Source: Nymphaea colorata
Taxonomy: Eukaryota; Streptophyta; Magnoliopsida; Nymphaeales; Nymphaeaceae
NCBI RefSeq assembly: GCF_008831285.2
Contig: NC_045146.1
Coordinates: 15,183,149-15,247,148, forward strand
DNA length: 64,000 nt
Direction: 5' to 3'
Shown here: piece after piece, positions 1 through 12,561 of the stretch
Layout of the letters: every line of letters starts with the position of its first letter
Numbering within the stretch: position 1 is the stretch's first letter
Program-made: the position numbers and the translations under genes
Notes under the pieces: model-generated
Told to the model about the DNA's origin: nothing
The model's database searches: none
Seen by the model: only the letters and a program-made list of their open reading frames with translations

Positions 1-59
1 GGATCTTGGAGGTTCTTTTAGTGGAGAAAAAAGTGTCGCTAGAATTAGCTGAATGCAGG

Positions 60-490
60 TCGGACAGATAAAAGTGAACGCAGCCTGAGCTAGGGAGGCT
101 CAGACCCTGCCCGACCCTTATGAAGCTCAAGCTATATGCTTGAAAGAGTCGAAGGAATGAAGGTCTAACTCGTTGCTCAACTCGAGCCTAGCCATGACCC
201 AAGCCAATGGTATGCTGGAGCTGAGCCTTCAACCCAGCTCAATTCAATTGAAAATTTATTCCCCTTTTTTCAGAAAAGTGACTTGTGATTTGACGAAAGA
301 TGAGTGGAAATCCACCCATATAGACCGCTGAACGAAGGGTTTATTTGTCTGATGGTATGTAAATCAAATCATGCAGGCTTGAACTCGACTGATTAAACTT
401 CTCGAGTTGAAGTTATGACTCAAACTATCATTTAAATGAGGCTAAGCTTATAACAGTAGAGCTGGAGCAGAGCTCAAGGTACCAGACTCA
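60..490. repeat. Degenerate GAGCTCAAGCTCGAG-type dispersed repeat
   Basis: Stretches such as GAGCTAGGGAGGCTCAGACC, GCTCAACTCGAGCCTAGCC and CTTCTCGAGTTGAAG recur in imperfect form. This low-complexity family is scattered through plant intergenic DNA and recurs many times in this window. No ends or coding content were found. The rest of 1-728 shows nothing further. Confidence 0.5.
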
Positions 491-728
491 TTGTGCAGTC
501 CTATTAACGGGGAGTCAGTTTAGCTTAACACATGCCATCTTTAATATGGAAGGCAGTTGTTCTCAAGATACACGTTATGGAAACGATGCCCCAGTCTCTG
601 ATGGTTATGGAGAAGAAGTGTTTTGCCCTTCAATTATTAGAGCTAACAGGAATCTAAAATGGTTGGCCATGTCACATGAAGTGTGGGGCAGTGAATTACT
701 TTTTTGGCTTCTCCCCAGAAAAATACTC

Positions 729-1001
729 AAAACTTTAGAAAATTAAAATCAGCTGGTTGACAGATGTTGTTGGATGGCTAAATATTGTTACTAAAAGCAT
801 CATAAATCAAACATCAAAAACACCATAAACCGTCTAAATATCTAAAACTAGTTGCCAAAAACATCATAAACTATCACTACACCATAAACTGTTGCTAATG
901 TTTCTCTTGCGTGGTTCTTTTAGTGACACTAACAAGTTTTAAATATTTAGTCGTCCAACAACATCCGGCAGCCAGCTGATTTCAATTCTTTGAAAGCTTT
1001 G
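729..1001. mobile_element. Short element with ~60-bp terminal inverted repeats (MITE-like)
   Basis: The left arm (about 731-796) holds AAATCAGCTGGTTGACAGAT and GTTGTTGGATGGCTAAATAT. It is matched in inverted orientation by the right arm (about 914-1001), read on the minus strand as AAATCAGCTGGCTGCCGGAT, then GTTGTTGGACGACTAAATAT and later CACTAAAAG. The middle contains several copies of CATCATAAA/CACCATAAAC. No coding capacity. Exact ends and target-site duplication could not be fixed, so the superfamily is unknown. Confidence 0.7.
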
Positions 1002-3130
1002 GTCTGTAATGTGTATTTATAAACCTAATGTAAAAAACTCGGCACAAACATCATGCAAAATATGGTATTTTCAAAAGTAAATGGCTCTTCAAAATTCCCT
1101 CGACATCCTTACAGTATATCACCATATGAAGTCATATGACAAAACCAAGAAATTCTAAATGATGGCATCTTCAGGAAATTCTGGGGAAATTTACTTCTCG
1201 GCAATTATTGTTTTAAAAGGTCTCAGCGTTTTCTGAAATCTATGTGGGTGCCCAGGATGGATGCACATGCCGGGTATGAAGACCAACAATAAGTTCACAT
1301 TGACAGCTTAAATTGTTGAGATAAGAAGCGGCGAAGAAATTGCAGGAAGCTTCATGCATAATTGATTTGATATTGACACTCAAAGACTTGGCTAGCTAGT
1401 CTGTGCTCTACCTAGTGTTTGACTGTTACCAATCGGACTTATCAATCTAAGTTATACACGTAATTGGACATGTCGCTTTTGCCAAAAAAATTAGTGAGTT
1501 TTCACCATCATATGGCCCATGGCATCACTAGCATGAGAGTGCATATGATGCTGAACGTTGAGAGTGCTCTAATGGAAGACGAAAGCTACCGGGATAAGCC
1601 TTGTTACAGTAGGTTCTAGCTTTTGCTGTTGAATCCTTTGCAACAAGGGGATGAATGGTAGGTCTTCCTTTATGGGTTTAGCTGGTGCTTACTCCTAAGA
1701 TGTCTCCTCTTAACCCGAGTGTGAGTGTCGACATGCGTGCACCTGTGCGCGTGTGTGTGTGTCTATGTGTGTGTATGTGTATTTATGCATGTCAATAGGA
1801 GAAGGTCTGTAGGTGGGGCAGGCAGTGCCGGAGCAGTTGAGTTATATGCCCTCTTTTTCCTCTCTTTTGGATGACCATGGAGGGTAGGATCCTACCACAG
1901 GCTAGTTTAGTGTCTCTTTACCAACCAGCTATCTCTCTCTAACCCCTAATATTCAGTCTTTGTGCTCCTAACTTTTGGTGCTCTTTCTTCTCCTTTTCCC
2001 GCTGTTTGTGTTTGAGAGGTGAAAGCAAGGAAATGACATGGACTTAGGATCTCTCCCTCACCTAGGAGCAACCCCTAATGGGTTGCATATGAACCTACCT
2101 CTCCCTCTTTGATCTAGGAATAGCTCCTAAGGGGTTATGCATCTAAGACCTGGTCTTAAGATACAGCTAACATTAGGGTCCAGCTATCACATTCTAATCT
2201 GGTATGACTAGGTTTTCCACTTCGAAATTTCAAAACTAGTTTGGAACAAATCATTTTGAACACTATCGATTTGACAGCAAAAGGAATCTGCAGACTTTTG
2301 TTTTCAACGATGCTGCTATTCTTTTAACCACAGTTTTGAAGTTTTGAACATTATCCCAACCAATCGCATGTTTTTCAAATTTATCCTGCTTGAACGAAGC
2401 CTAACATTTTGTGTGCGTTCACTATCTAGAACTTATCAGCCTACGAAGGGTCAGATCTCCAACTAGGAATTTGAAAGTTCTTGCATAGTACATGGCCCAG
2501 GCTAGAGCTAGCCAACATTATCAATCTTGTTTATGAGCCGCATTTCTCTCTTCTTCCGCAGCCACGAAGGCCACCAGAAGCAGCCGAGATCGGGATGCAG
2601 GTCAGTGAGATTGGTAGCAGGAAAACTGCCTTCCTTTTCAAAAATTTATTTCCGCGCTTTAAGATTTGTTCCATATTCGCAGTACTGTTCTACAAGATTG
2701 ACATGAAATGGTCCAATTTAGATTGAAGAAAAATTAATAGATAATTAGATAGAATGTAATTAAGCAGGCAAGAAGTGACTCTCTAGTCTCTTCCACCGAC
2801 AGGTGGGTAAATCATACTCAAGAAATTTTATTTTGGTCATATAACCTTTCAAGTTTATCTCAGGAAGGCATTGTATTACCATCGGGGAAACCCCACGCCC
2901 AGCCCACTGATTTGATTTATTATTCATTACATCTTTTCATTCGCCAACCAAATATATTTCTTTTTCCTGTTCCATTCACCTCTTAGCTCATGCTTGGCCA
3001 AATAAGATGCATGCTCTGTCCGTCTCTTAAACCACTCCTTATTTATAATCCCTATCAATATGTCCCTTGGACTTAAGTGAGGGCCTCTCTCTTTCTCTCT
3101 CATGATACCAAGAGAAGACAACCAACAAAA
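1002..3130. other. Intergenic, no gene seen
   Basis: Contains a GT-rich tract (about 1749-1783), an imperfect ~60-bp repeat around 2052-2165 (ACCTAGGAGCAACCCCTAATG and GATCTAGGAATAGCTCCTAA) and no supported reading frame. Confidence 0.6.
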
Positions 3131-3290
3131 TAAAACACACACACACACAAAGATTTTACGTGGTCCGGAGATCAATATCAAGAGAAGATGGCGACAAAAA
3201 AGGAAAAAGAAGAAGAAAACACACGGATTTTTATGTAGTTCAGAGACCAAAATTCTCTTATGGCCACGGCGGCACAAGGATTTTTACTAA
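3131..3290. repeat. Dispersed-repeat fragment with two related 'GATTTTTACGTGGT' blocks
   Basis: (CA)n at 3136-3149 leads into AGATTTTACGTGGTCCGGAG. About 70 bp later ACACACGGATTTTTATGTAG TTCAGAGACC repeats the pattern. The phrase 'ACACA-GATTTTACGTGGTTCGG' is common in plant transposon-derived DNA. Only a fragment is visible, with no ends. Confidence 0.45.
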
Positions 3291-3299
3291 CTCAAATTA

Positions 3300-4730
3300 A
3301 AAATTACAATAGATAACTGCCCCTCTTAAACACAGGGATTAGGGCAGCAATGCAAAATGACAAAATTACAATAATGCCCTTACAAAATTTGAAATTAGGG
3401 AAGCCTATTAAGTAGGGGATCAACCTCTACACTCTAACATTAAGGTCTTCAAGCCAAAGGTCAAGAGCGCAACACCCATGTCATCAAGCTAGGAAAAACT
3501 TGAACTCACACCTTCCACTTTGGGAAAAACGAAAGGTGTTGTTACGCTACACCAAATTTCAATTGTTAAAGGAAAATAATAACTTGAACTTGCTGCTTCA
3601 ATTCTGGCGAGCCTAACTGAGTTAAAGCAGCTCAGCTCAGATCAGGGCCTGTCATACTCACCAAATAATAGGTTCAAAGTATTGTACAAGTCGAACTCAG
3701 GCCAAGTTTAGGCTAGCCAAGGGTGTTCTATTCCCCGTTGCACTTTACCTGAATTAGATATAAAGCAGGCAGTCAAATATGAAGAACTTTAAAAGTCTTG
3801 CGTGTGAATTTCTTGGTATCACTTCAAAAGTTGCCCACGGTTTTTTTGGAACTTTCGTTCAAGAATTGCTTTAACTTTTCACCTCTTCCTTGATGCGCTA
3901 CTGGTCCGTTGAGCACTCAGGCGGGTTTTCCTCAAACAGTAGGTGAATGAATAAGAAGAAGCTCCTAAAACTAGGTCAGTGGGTACAGTACATTTCCTTA
4001 GATCATCTTTGCATCCCTTAGGCCTTAGATTTCAGGGTCGATGTGATTTGAGGTCCTGAGATCTTAGGTCTCTGAATATCAGTTCCATCAATTTCAACAG
4101 GGCCTCAGATCCATTGTTCCAAAGATGCATAGATTAAATCAAGAATTTATAAACCATGCTTCCTAATCAAAAGATATGTAGTCAAACCTCTAGCCACAAA
4201 GTCTGTATTAGATAGATCCATGGGCTTCGTAGGTCTAACATTGAGACTGCGTCACGGATAAGCAAGTGCAGCTTTGCGGATTAATTTCAACGTTGTGGGT
4301 TTACATTGTCAAACCTCAAAGTGTGTCTAGCTACATGAAAATCATATTTGACAAGTTAATCAATGATCTTTGTGGTATCTCCTAACCTAAATCCTAATTG
4401 TCAATATCCAGGTATTTCACATTAAACTTGTTTCTGCTAGGTGATAGAATTCATTTGCAAAACATTAAAGGCTTTCTGTCATTATGACGTTCTGAATGGG
4501 ATTGTTGGTGACCTGACTTCGAGCCAAGCTGAGCCAGCTGGATCTCTGCTTGGGTTTCACCAAACCCAGCTAATGTTGGAGCTAAGCATGTAACTGTTAG
4601 TCCAAGTTATGCTTCGCTTGAGCTTAAGAAAGCACAAGCTCTTCTCAAGCTTAGTTAAGACGTGCATTACATATATGCAATCACAAATATAACACCGTAA
4701 ATGTTTAGTCTCTTATATAAGTTTGCAAAG
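3300..4730. other. Intergenic with decayed dispersed repeats
   Basis: Holds more GAGCTC/CTCGAG-type degenerate repeat (about 3590-3725 and 4500-4645). It also holds GATCTTAGGTCTCTGAATATC-type sequence (about 4010-4130) resembling that at 43.39 and 52.0 kb. No gene was seen. Confidence 0.5.
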
Positions 4731-5130
4731 AATTTTGGGGGACTTATAAAAGAGGTTGTTAACTGATTGGTTGTCCCGGTTCTTAGCTCATGTTCGATTG
4801 AAACTGAAGTGGCTAAGAGGTAGGTTGGCATCCGCTAGACTAGATGTCTAAGCCCAATGTGGGAGTGGACACTATCATTATAGTAGTATCAAGGATGGTT
4901 CAAGATTTGGACCTGCGGTCCCACACACATGGACAAGTGAGTTTTAAGGGGGGAATGAGTTACATGACCCCAAAAATTTAGTCTCACATGTAAGTTCTTG
5001 AAAAATCTTGTGGTACTTGAGTTGTTAAGTGATTGGTTATCATGGTAATTACCTTTTTTCAAACTAAAGCTGTTAAAAGGGTAGATTGGGATCCGTGCTC
5101 CCAAGCTTGGTGTGACAGTGAGCACCCACT
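4730..5130. repeat. Paired ~270-bp repeat, copy pair A
   Basis: Two tandem units carry GTTGTTAACTGATTGGTTGT at 4754 and GTTGTTAAGTGATTGGTTAT at 5021 (period 267 bp). Each is followed by a 'GCTAAGAGGTAGGTTGG'/'GTTAAAAGGGTAGATTGG' block and a CCCAATGTGGGAGTGG/CCAAGCTTGGTGTGACAG block. TTGGACCTGCGGTCCCACAC at about 4907 closes the first unit. The same family recurs as a pair at 63.0-63.5 kb. Confidence 0.75.
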
Positions 5131-8100
5131 AAACATAAAGAAAGAATTTAGAGATGATGCAAAGAAGCATTTTTCGTATGTGCATTGCATGAACTTAGTT
5201 GAACTTAATCAAAGATCAAACGAGCCAAACCGTACCTACCTCAAGTTCAACTTGTTTAACAAGATTTCACTCTTCGCCCTGAACTCGACTCATTTAGAAA
5301 ATGACCCAGTGCTCAAGCTCGATTCGAGCCTCGAGCTACCCAACAGCGTGTCGTGCAGCTCTAGGGCCCGTGAAGAGCTTCTCATGTTTGGCTTGGTTTC
5401 AGAGCAAGGGGTAAGCCCTCGCTCTATAGAGAACAGACCCAGTCCAGGCGACCCATGAGACGCAGTTTGCTTAACTCGTTCGCGATTAATATTGGAGATG
5501 GTGGGGTCTAGTTTCCGGTCTGTAACAATACAAAATGTCAGGCCAACTCGAAGATGCACGAGAAATTTCCTTATACTAGCACATGTAATTTTCTTTTCTT
5601 TTTATTTGAAATTGTGGATCGGGAGAAAAGTAACATGTCCATCGAATCAACCTTTTGTCTCTTTATGCTTTATTTTCTAAGACTGGTTCGCATCACATTG
5701 TACGTTAGGCCATGTCTTATATGAGTCAGTCCACGTACCGCAGAATTTGGTAAAGAGATGTAAGAAATTAAGACGCATGCTTTTAGTACTGGACAGAAAA
5801 ATTAAACACTGATCATATCGAGTAATTACTACAAGGATGGTTCCCAATAATTGCAGAACTGTACTGTTACAGCACTTGATTACGATGAACTAGGGGTCTA
5901 AAGTCGAATATAGCGTGAATTTTATGGCAAAACGAAGTGAAATTTTAGAGAATCTATCCAACGCGAACACCTTTAGAAGGAGAACCATTGTGGAGAATAA
6001 TATACAGCTAGAGCTGGTGCTGTGGGTCGGATAAGTACATATTGTGCACTTTTACCGGTCCACTTTCATTTATTTTTCACGTACATAGCTTGACATGTTC
6101 CGGTAAACGATCAAAAGGGTTGCCAAACTTTTATTTAATTTCATGTCCCGAGAGATGACCACTCGCAGACATAGGAGATGCTCTACATGGCCATATTCAT
6201 CCATGTTGGAAGCAAAATGAGAGAGAGAGGCCATAGTAAAACCCAAAAGGAAGTGTAAAAGTATATGTTTGGCATGATCCCAGAGGTAGCAAAAAGCGGC
6301 TCAATCGTATACTTTAAAAAGAACTAGCAATCATGTTCGAAGAAACAAGTTACAATACGAAGCTAGTTATATAGGCAGCCTTTGTGCATAAATTATAAAT
6401 TTTCATGCATCATTTTAATAATAAAAAAAAATGCTCATGTTCAATACAAAAAAACTTTTTGTGAGGATAAAAAAGAAAACTACAAAAGAAGATTTGGAGA
6501 TTCGATAAAAAGTAAAATTTATCACTTTGTATATGTATATTGTTATGATCAATATACCTCTCTACATGGTAAGAAAACGTCATCGGCTTTTTTGTGCTGC
6601 TTATAATGTTATCTCTTTATCCCATAAATAATATGTTATACACTTATGTTTAGTGTTATCTCATACATCCATCTATTATCTCATTATCTCATAAATTTTT
6701 TGTTATCTCACACACATTATCTCATACTTATGTTTAGTGATATCTCATATGCATTATCTCATATTTATCTTTTACTTCATGCACTTTGGTTATAAAAGTA
6801 AATATACATATTAATAATGGGATCTACATTCACTTTATGGGGCACCCCTACATATAAATAAATAAATCTTTTAGGCCACATATATGAAAATAAGGGATTT
6901 TTTGGGGCTGGTACGGGCATATGTGGCTCTGCCAATGGCTCGCCCTCGCGTCCTCTTGTACCATCTAAAGTGCCACTTCAAAATTTTCAACGCATAATTG
7001 GATGAAGAACCATAAAAAATTCATAAATAAAAAATATTGAAAATCTCTGAGGTCAGATCTTCATAGGATTAGCGAAGTTTAAAGGTAAGATCGTTGGCTG
7101 TACGACCCTTGGAGATTTGATCTACGTAAGCTCATATGCAGGATTTGGCTGGCAAACAAATTGGCCATAGTCGCACGTATCGATTGGAGAATGGCCATAT
7201 TTCATCTATCCAATTGTTCGACTGTATTCAGACTCTGGAAATCTATGACATAAAAAAAAAAACGAACACGTTCATTGGACTTTATAAATCATGAATAGTC
7301 TCGAGTGTACGAGGGAATAATGTATGAAATCTAATCTACTTGTCAAATATTGGTCATTTTGTTTTCCACATTTTTTTTTTTACGTTTCAACAACATCCGT
7401 ACTGTTGGATTTTGGAAGAGAACGATCGATCGATGACCACTAGATGGACAGATTTTGGACGGCCATCCTAATTTGAATTGTCCCATCATACATACATGCT
7501 CTGGGTGAGGGGGACGAGTTTTGCAACCTATATAGAGCTCGTAAAAGATCAAAAGCCCTTCTTTCTCTTTTTGCATCCACCGTTCAAGGCTGCATCCATG
7601 CCTGTTGATGAGACATAACACAGTTATTTCATTGTCATACGCATTATTCTACCCTACTTTGGCACATAAGAGCCTGCATAGTGTATATGAGAATCAAACT
7701 AGTAATGTGTTTCATCTACATGCCCCCAGCCCCATAAGTTGCACTATACTTCTTCTTAGTACCATCACACATGTTCAGGACGATTCAGCATTTTGAGTCT
7801 TCGTTTGATAAATTTTATTGCGTTACTGAAATGCCAAAAATTTTAAAGAGGAGTAAATTATGGTTTTTCAACGTTGTACGCGTCAGATCTTATAAAGAGA
7901 CATGGCTAATACCTTTCATCGTTTAACCCTTATAATGTTCAACCTAAGCGCCTGAAATTGCAAAACTTGTTTTTAAACATTTACGTATTTCAACATGCAA
8001 AATTCATCTCTATATATATTTGGAGGGAATTCGAAAAAGGCAACATAAAAAAGTGCCGTTGTTGGACGAGGCACCCACAAGTGGTCAGAATACCTAAGCT

Positions 8101-9637
8101 AGCATTTATATATATACAGAAGAAGTGAACGACACCTACGATTGGTACATTACCTTGCTAGATACACCCAGGTGCAGAAAGTTTTTAATATTCAGATTAA
8201 TATAACCTGACATATTAGCAGGTTTAATTAACTCTAATGCGTCAGTACATTCAATACGTCCACAAATGTCATTTGGGCTCAACCTGTAAAAACATTATCA
8301 AATATTTCCTCAAAGTTAATTTTGTTTTTCAATGGTTAAATATTTGCAAACTACACATTAATTAGTATATTCACTTGCGATTAATTAATTTGCATACGGT
8401 TATTATATGGTTGTAAATGTAATGAAATCACGTTATCCTGTTTCAATTAGGCATGTCAATCCAACAGCAGATCTAAAACTTACTGATGTTTTCACCACCC
8501 TTTTATAAACTTTTGGGTATAATCACTCGCAACTTGTCCAAAGATTCATAATTTCAGATGGTGAAAATTGAAAATACGAATGCCTGAATATATGTATATA
8601 TATATATAGTGTTCCTTGGACCCCAATGAAAATTCTGACACCTAATTTGTCCATTAAGATATCATAAATCTCCATTATAATGGCCGTAAAGGAAAATTTA
8701 GTCCCGAATTGCCATCAATTGATTCCGTTCATCATTGGAACTGAAAGAAAACGCCAACGATATTTATATTGGAAATTAATAACTGCTTCCGGCCGAAAGC
8801 ATTAAAAAAAAAGTTTATTAAAGCTCAGCCAGTCCATTAGAAAATGACACAATGACCTCCCTATAGTACGGCAAAGGAAATGGAAGTCCCCGACAATTAT
8901 ATAATTGAAACTTTCGTGTTTATTTGGTAAGGTATATACGGTCCGTCTTCGTGTTATGCAATAAATAAATCCTTATCAGTCAAGAATTTCGTCCCTGAAA
9001 GCTCGGTAATCCTTGTTCCATTAGTTCCTCCATTTCTGCTGATCATTGACCGCAATATTTTTTTTCGGGGGGTTGATGAGAACGTCGGCTGGGAGCTCCG
9101 CCTGAGATTGGACTGCTGGAATCACGTCATGGACGCTCCCTAAGTTGACATGACTTTTGAAAGCATAGTTAGGCAACAATTTGATGTAGGCCGAAAACAA
9201 CATCATCAGACTGATGGAACTCTCACCTTCTTTTTCATTTTAAAATCTTTTTCCTTCCAACATATAACTCTGTAATATCACCATTGCTTTCCCACCTGCA
9301 GAACCGGCAGAAGATTTTTGTCAGTGGGATAATGTCCTCCGCTTTTTTGTAGTTTAGTTCCCTTCAATATTTTATGAACATATCTTCTTGGTTTCTTTAT
9401 TGTTCTAGAAGGGAAATGCTCTCACCAGAGGGCATGGAGACCACCCTGTTCAGTGAGAAAACAATGATTGAACTTCACGAGCTCAACTAGAGGCCTGAGT
9501 ATGTTCGATTGTGATAAGTTTTGAGAGAGAGTAGAAGGTAGTAGCGGAGAGAAAAAGAAAAATGGCAGAGGGGTATTAACTGATTTCTCTCTACTAAGCT
9601 TTAGTAAGCTTTAGTGTAAGCACCACATGCGGTTAGA
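5131..9637. other. Intergenic, no gene seen
   Basis: More CTCGAGC-type repeat at 5200-5345, which gives the 141-codon open frame in this area. A TTATCTCATA-rich low-complexity patch lies at 6607-6775, with CTTATGTTTAGTGTTATCTC and a near copy 80 bp later. (AT)n occurs at 8590-8608. No recognisable coding sequence. Confidence 0.55.
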
Positions 9638-9745
9638 CCAACCTGAACCTAGGTCCAGCTTAATAGATTTTCGTGGTTTTCATATAAAGATCCAACCTGA
9701 ACCTAGGTCCAGCTTAATAGATTTTCGTGGTTCCGATATAAAGAT
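9638..9745. repeat. 54-bp tandem repeat, 2 copies
   Basis: CCAACCTGAACCTAGGTCCA starts copies at 9638 and 9692. The copies differ only near GTGGTTTTCAT versus GTGGTTCCGAT. The length is a multiple of three, so an 18-residue repeat appears in one open frame, but there is no evidence of coding. Confidence 0.95.
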
Positions 9746-10049
9746 CCTACATCCATGCATGAAAGGTCACATAGCGTGTATCTTTTTTCGTTTACAGCCT
9801 CGAGTGTTTACAAGAATATTTAACTCAAATTGAGAAGCTTACAAAAAAGGATGCATGCTAACAACAGCTTTCTCAATGTTTGAAATTATGTACAGTAACA
9901 CACTAACATAGAAATGTGCACTCGTTAAAAATATCCTGCCTAGATTCGGCTCCTCAACAGATTGTTTCCAAACACTATCCCTCCAAGCGCAGGTCTTTAA
10001 TGTTACCAGTGTTTGTCGGCAGCAAAACGATACGACTCTATGATATGGT

Positions 10050-10426
10050 TAGGGCTGCACAACAAGTCGAATCGAATTCAATTCTATCTCGTTCCAAAAA
10101 ACTCAACTTAGGAGTCGAATTTGAAGTTTAAATTCATACTCACTCGAAATATTAAAAAAGTCGAGTTTGAGTTGTAATGACTCAACTCGTTTAAACTTGC
10201 TCTACTCAACTATATAAAACTGGTTCATCATAGTTGAATTAGTTAAACGAGTTAATGAGTTAAAAAAAAATGAAACATGTTAACAAAAACAAATTAAGCG
10301 AGTCAAGATCTGTATAGTCGAATCGAGTTCAAACTTGTTCTATAGAACTCGATTCAAATTTGAGATGAGCTGTATGTTTTTTTAGTATAATCGAACTAGA
10401 AGTGGCCCAACTAGAATGCAGCCTTA
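10050..10426. mobile_element. Non-autonomous hAT-like element (377 bp) with target-site duplication
   Basis: The left end TAGGGCTGCAC and the right end (minus strand TAAGGCTGCAT) form inverted termini matching at 9 of 10 positions. Flanks GATATGGT (10042-10049) and GATATGGA (10427-10434) look like an 8-bp target-site duplication with one later change. An 8-bp duplication and TAGGG-type ends fit the hAT superfamily. The interior is rich in GTCGAATCGA/ACTCGTTTAA-type repeats and encodes nothing. Confidence 0.75.
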
Positions 10427-10434
10427 GATATGGA

Positions 10435-12519
10435 GCTGAAAGGGCTCCTTCCAAACGTTTGGAAATTCGGCACCTGTGTCGGCCCATGCATGAATGAATT
10501 AAGCAAATGAAGTTGTTTTCAAAACTCATTTGTGTGTATCCTCTAAAATACTATGAAATTATACAGCACCAATACCAATATTTATAATAAATATTGAACC
10601 GCTACATCTTCCGTCACTAAAACGATGTCGTCTCACCGCACCAAGTTACACAGGCTTTTCTCATGGACGCATGCACGAAAGAAAAAAGAAGCTGAATCTC
10701 AATAACAATTACTCTTTCTTTACTAATTCCTTTAACGATGAAAACTACACCCGCAGTCGGCCAAACGTGCGTGAACTAATACATCTGCACTATAGACCTG
10801 CATCTTAACTCACGTCAGCGCATGATTTTAAATGATCTCGATTAAACTTGCTGTGTTCTTAACCTTAAAAATCACTTATTAGAGATGCTTCCGTAAATGG
10901 AAACAGTAGACATCCTGTCATTCATTTCAATGATCCAGTTATACCCAACCAGCTCAAGACTCTGACGCGATCTCCCTCTCATTGATTAACGGGGAAAACA
11001 TGGGTGGCGCGCTCTTCTCTGGCTTCTTAATTGGTGCTTGGTGATGGACTTATCCATGGAAAGTTGTAGGTCATCCTCTCCTCTTCTGCAATATTCCGTA
11101 TAGTTCCAGTGACCAGGTGACAGAGAAAGATCAACACACATGGAAACTGGGGAGGGACAAAGAGACAACATATAAAGGATCCTCGACCTCAGCTTAGATT
11201 TTAGCTAAATAATTCTGTACCAAACGGTACGAAGAAGCAGGTGAGGACAGGGAGAAAATTTTACCAGCAGTAAACTTCTGATATATATTTTTTGGATCCA
11301 GGATCCAGTTGTGGGTCCGGACAGGACGATTGATGATAGCTATGGCATGATCACGACTCTTTAACTTCTTATCTAGAATTGGAACGTCCTAATATAAAGT
11401 TTTTGCCAAGAAGTACTACAATTTGGGCAGAGAACCATGCGTGATATATATCATAAAGAAGCTAGAGTAATCCGCTTCGGCTTAATTGGCCTGTTTTACT
11501 TGTGGTGGTCAAGTAAAGCCTAGTAAAAACACAAGGTTAGCTAATAGTCCTCCCCTACGACTCCTCCGGCATGATTAGTTAGTACGACCCTCCAGGGCAA
11601 AACCTAATAGGCTTTTTGCTTTTCTGGGTTGAACAACAATAAAGAAGATTCCAAGTGCCTAATTGATTGACGCTCGATGATCCACCATCAATGGCTACAG
11701 CAATTTGCAATTTCAAGGGGAAGGCGCATCAGAAAATAGTTGTAGACCGTCACATCTTTCTCTCTCTCTCTCTCTCCATATATATATATATATATATATA
11801 TAGTTAATAAGAACATCAAATCTGAGCGGTTCCATTCTCCTCTCCCCCACCCGCCATCTCCCTCCTGTTGATCCCTCTCTCAACTTCCTCCAAGGGCAGC
11901 CCTGGCGGCTCTTGCTGATGGGCCCGTCGGGCTGTGCCGCTGGATGCAATGCGTATAATCCTTCTGACTAATCACAACCACTCGTTACAATACATTGTAA
12001 GAAGTTGAAAGATTTTTCTATCCAAATTTTGGATGTAGAAATACATAAATTATGTATATATCAATCATCTACGCTTGAATAAAGAAATTTTTTAACCTCT
12101 TACAACATACTGCCTGATATAATGTATTGGACAATGTGTTTAAGCATGCCACCTGATACAATGCATTTAATGGATATGATTAAACTCGTGCATTGAATGG
12201 TATGTTGGGAGAAGTATGAGGATTTCTCCATCACTGAAATCAACCAGCTATATCTATAACAGAACGGTTATTTTTATATTTTGTGTCACTGAAAACATCA
12301 ACGAAAAGTATGCATGTGACGACCAATTGCTTGAATACATTTTAGTGACGGTTAACACAAATATATATATTCATACTGGCCATTTAGAGATCCACCCAAT
12401 CACGGTGAATTGGAAGAAGGTGATTAAACACACCACTTGATTGCGTCGAGCAGTATTGTGAAAGGCAAGAAGATTTCTTCATTCATCTTCCTCCAAACTG
12501 AAGGAAAAATCCACGAATC

Positions 12520-12561
<42 letters not shown>

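Noticed and set aside
5033-5458. 141-codon plus-strand open frame
   Set aside because: It spans the dispersed ~270-bp repeat and a CTCGAGC-type repeat; its protein shows no recognisable feature.
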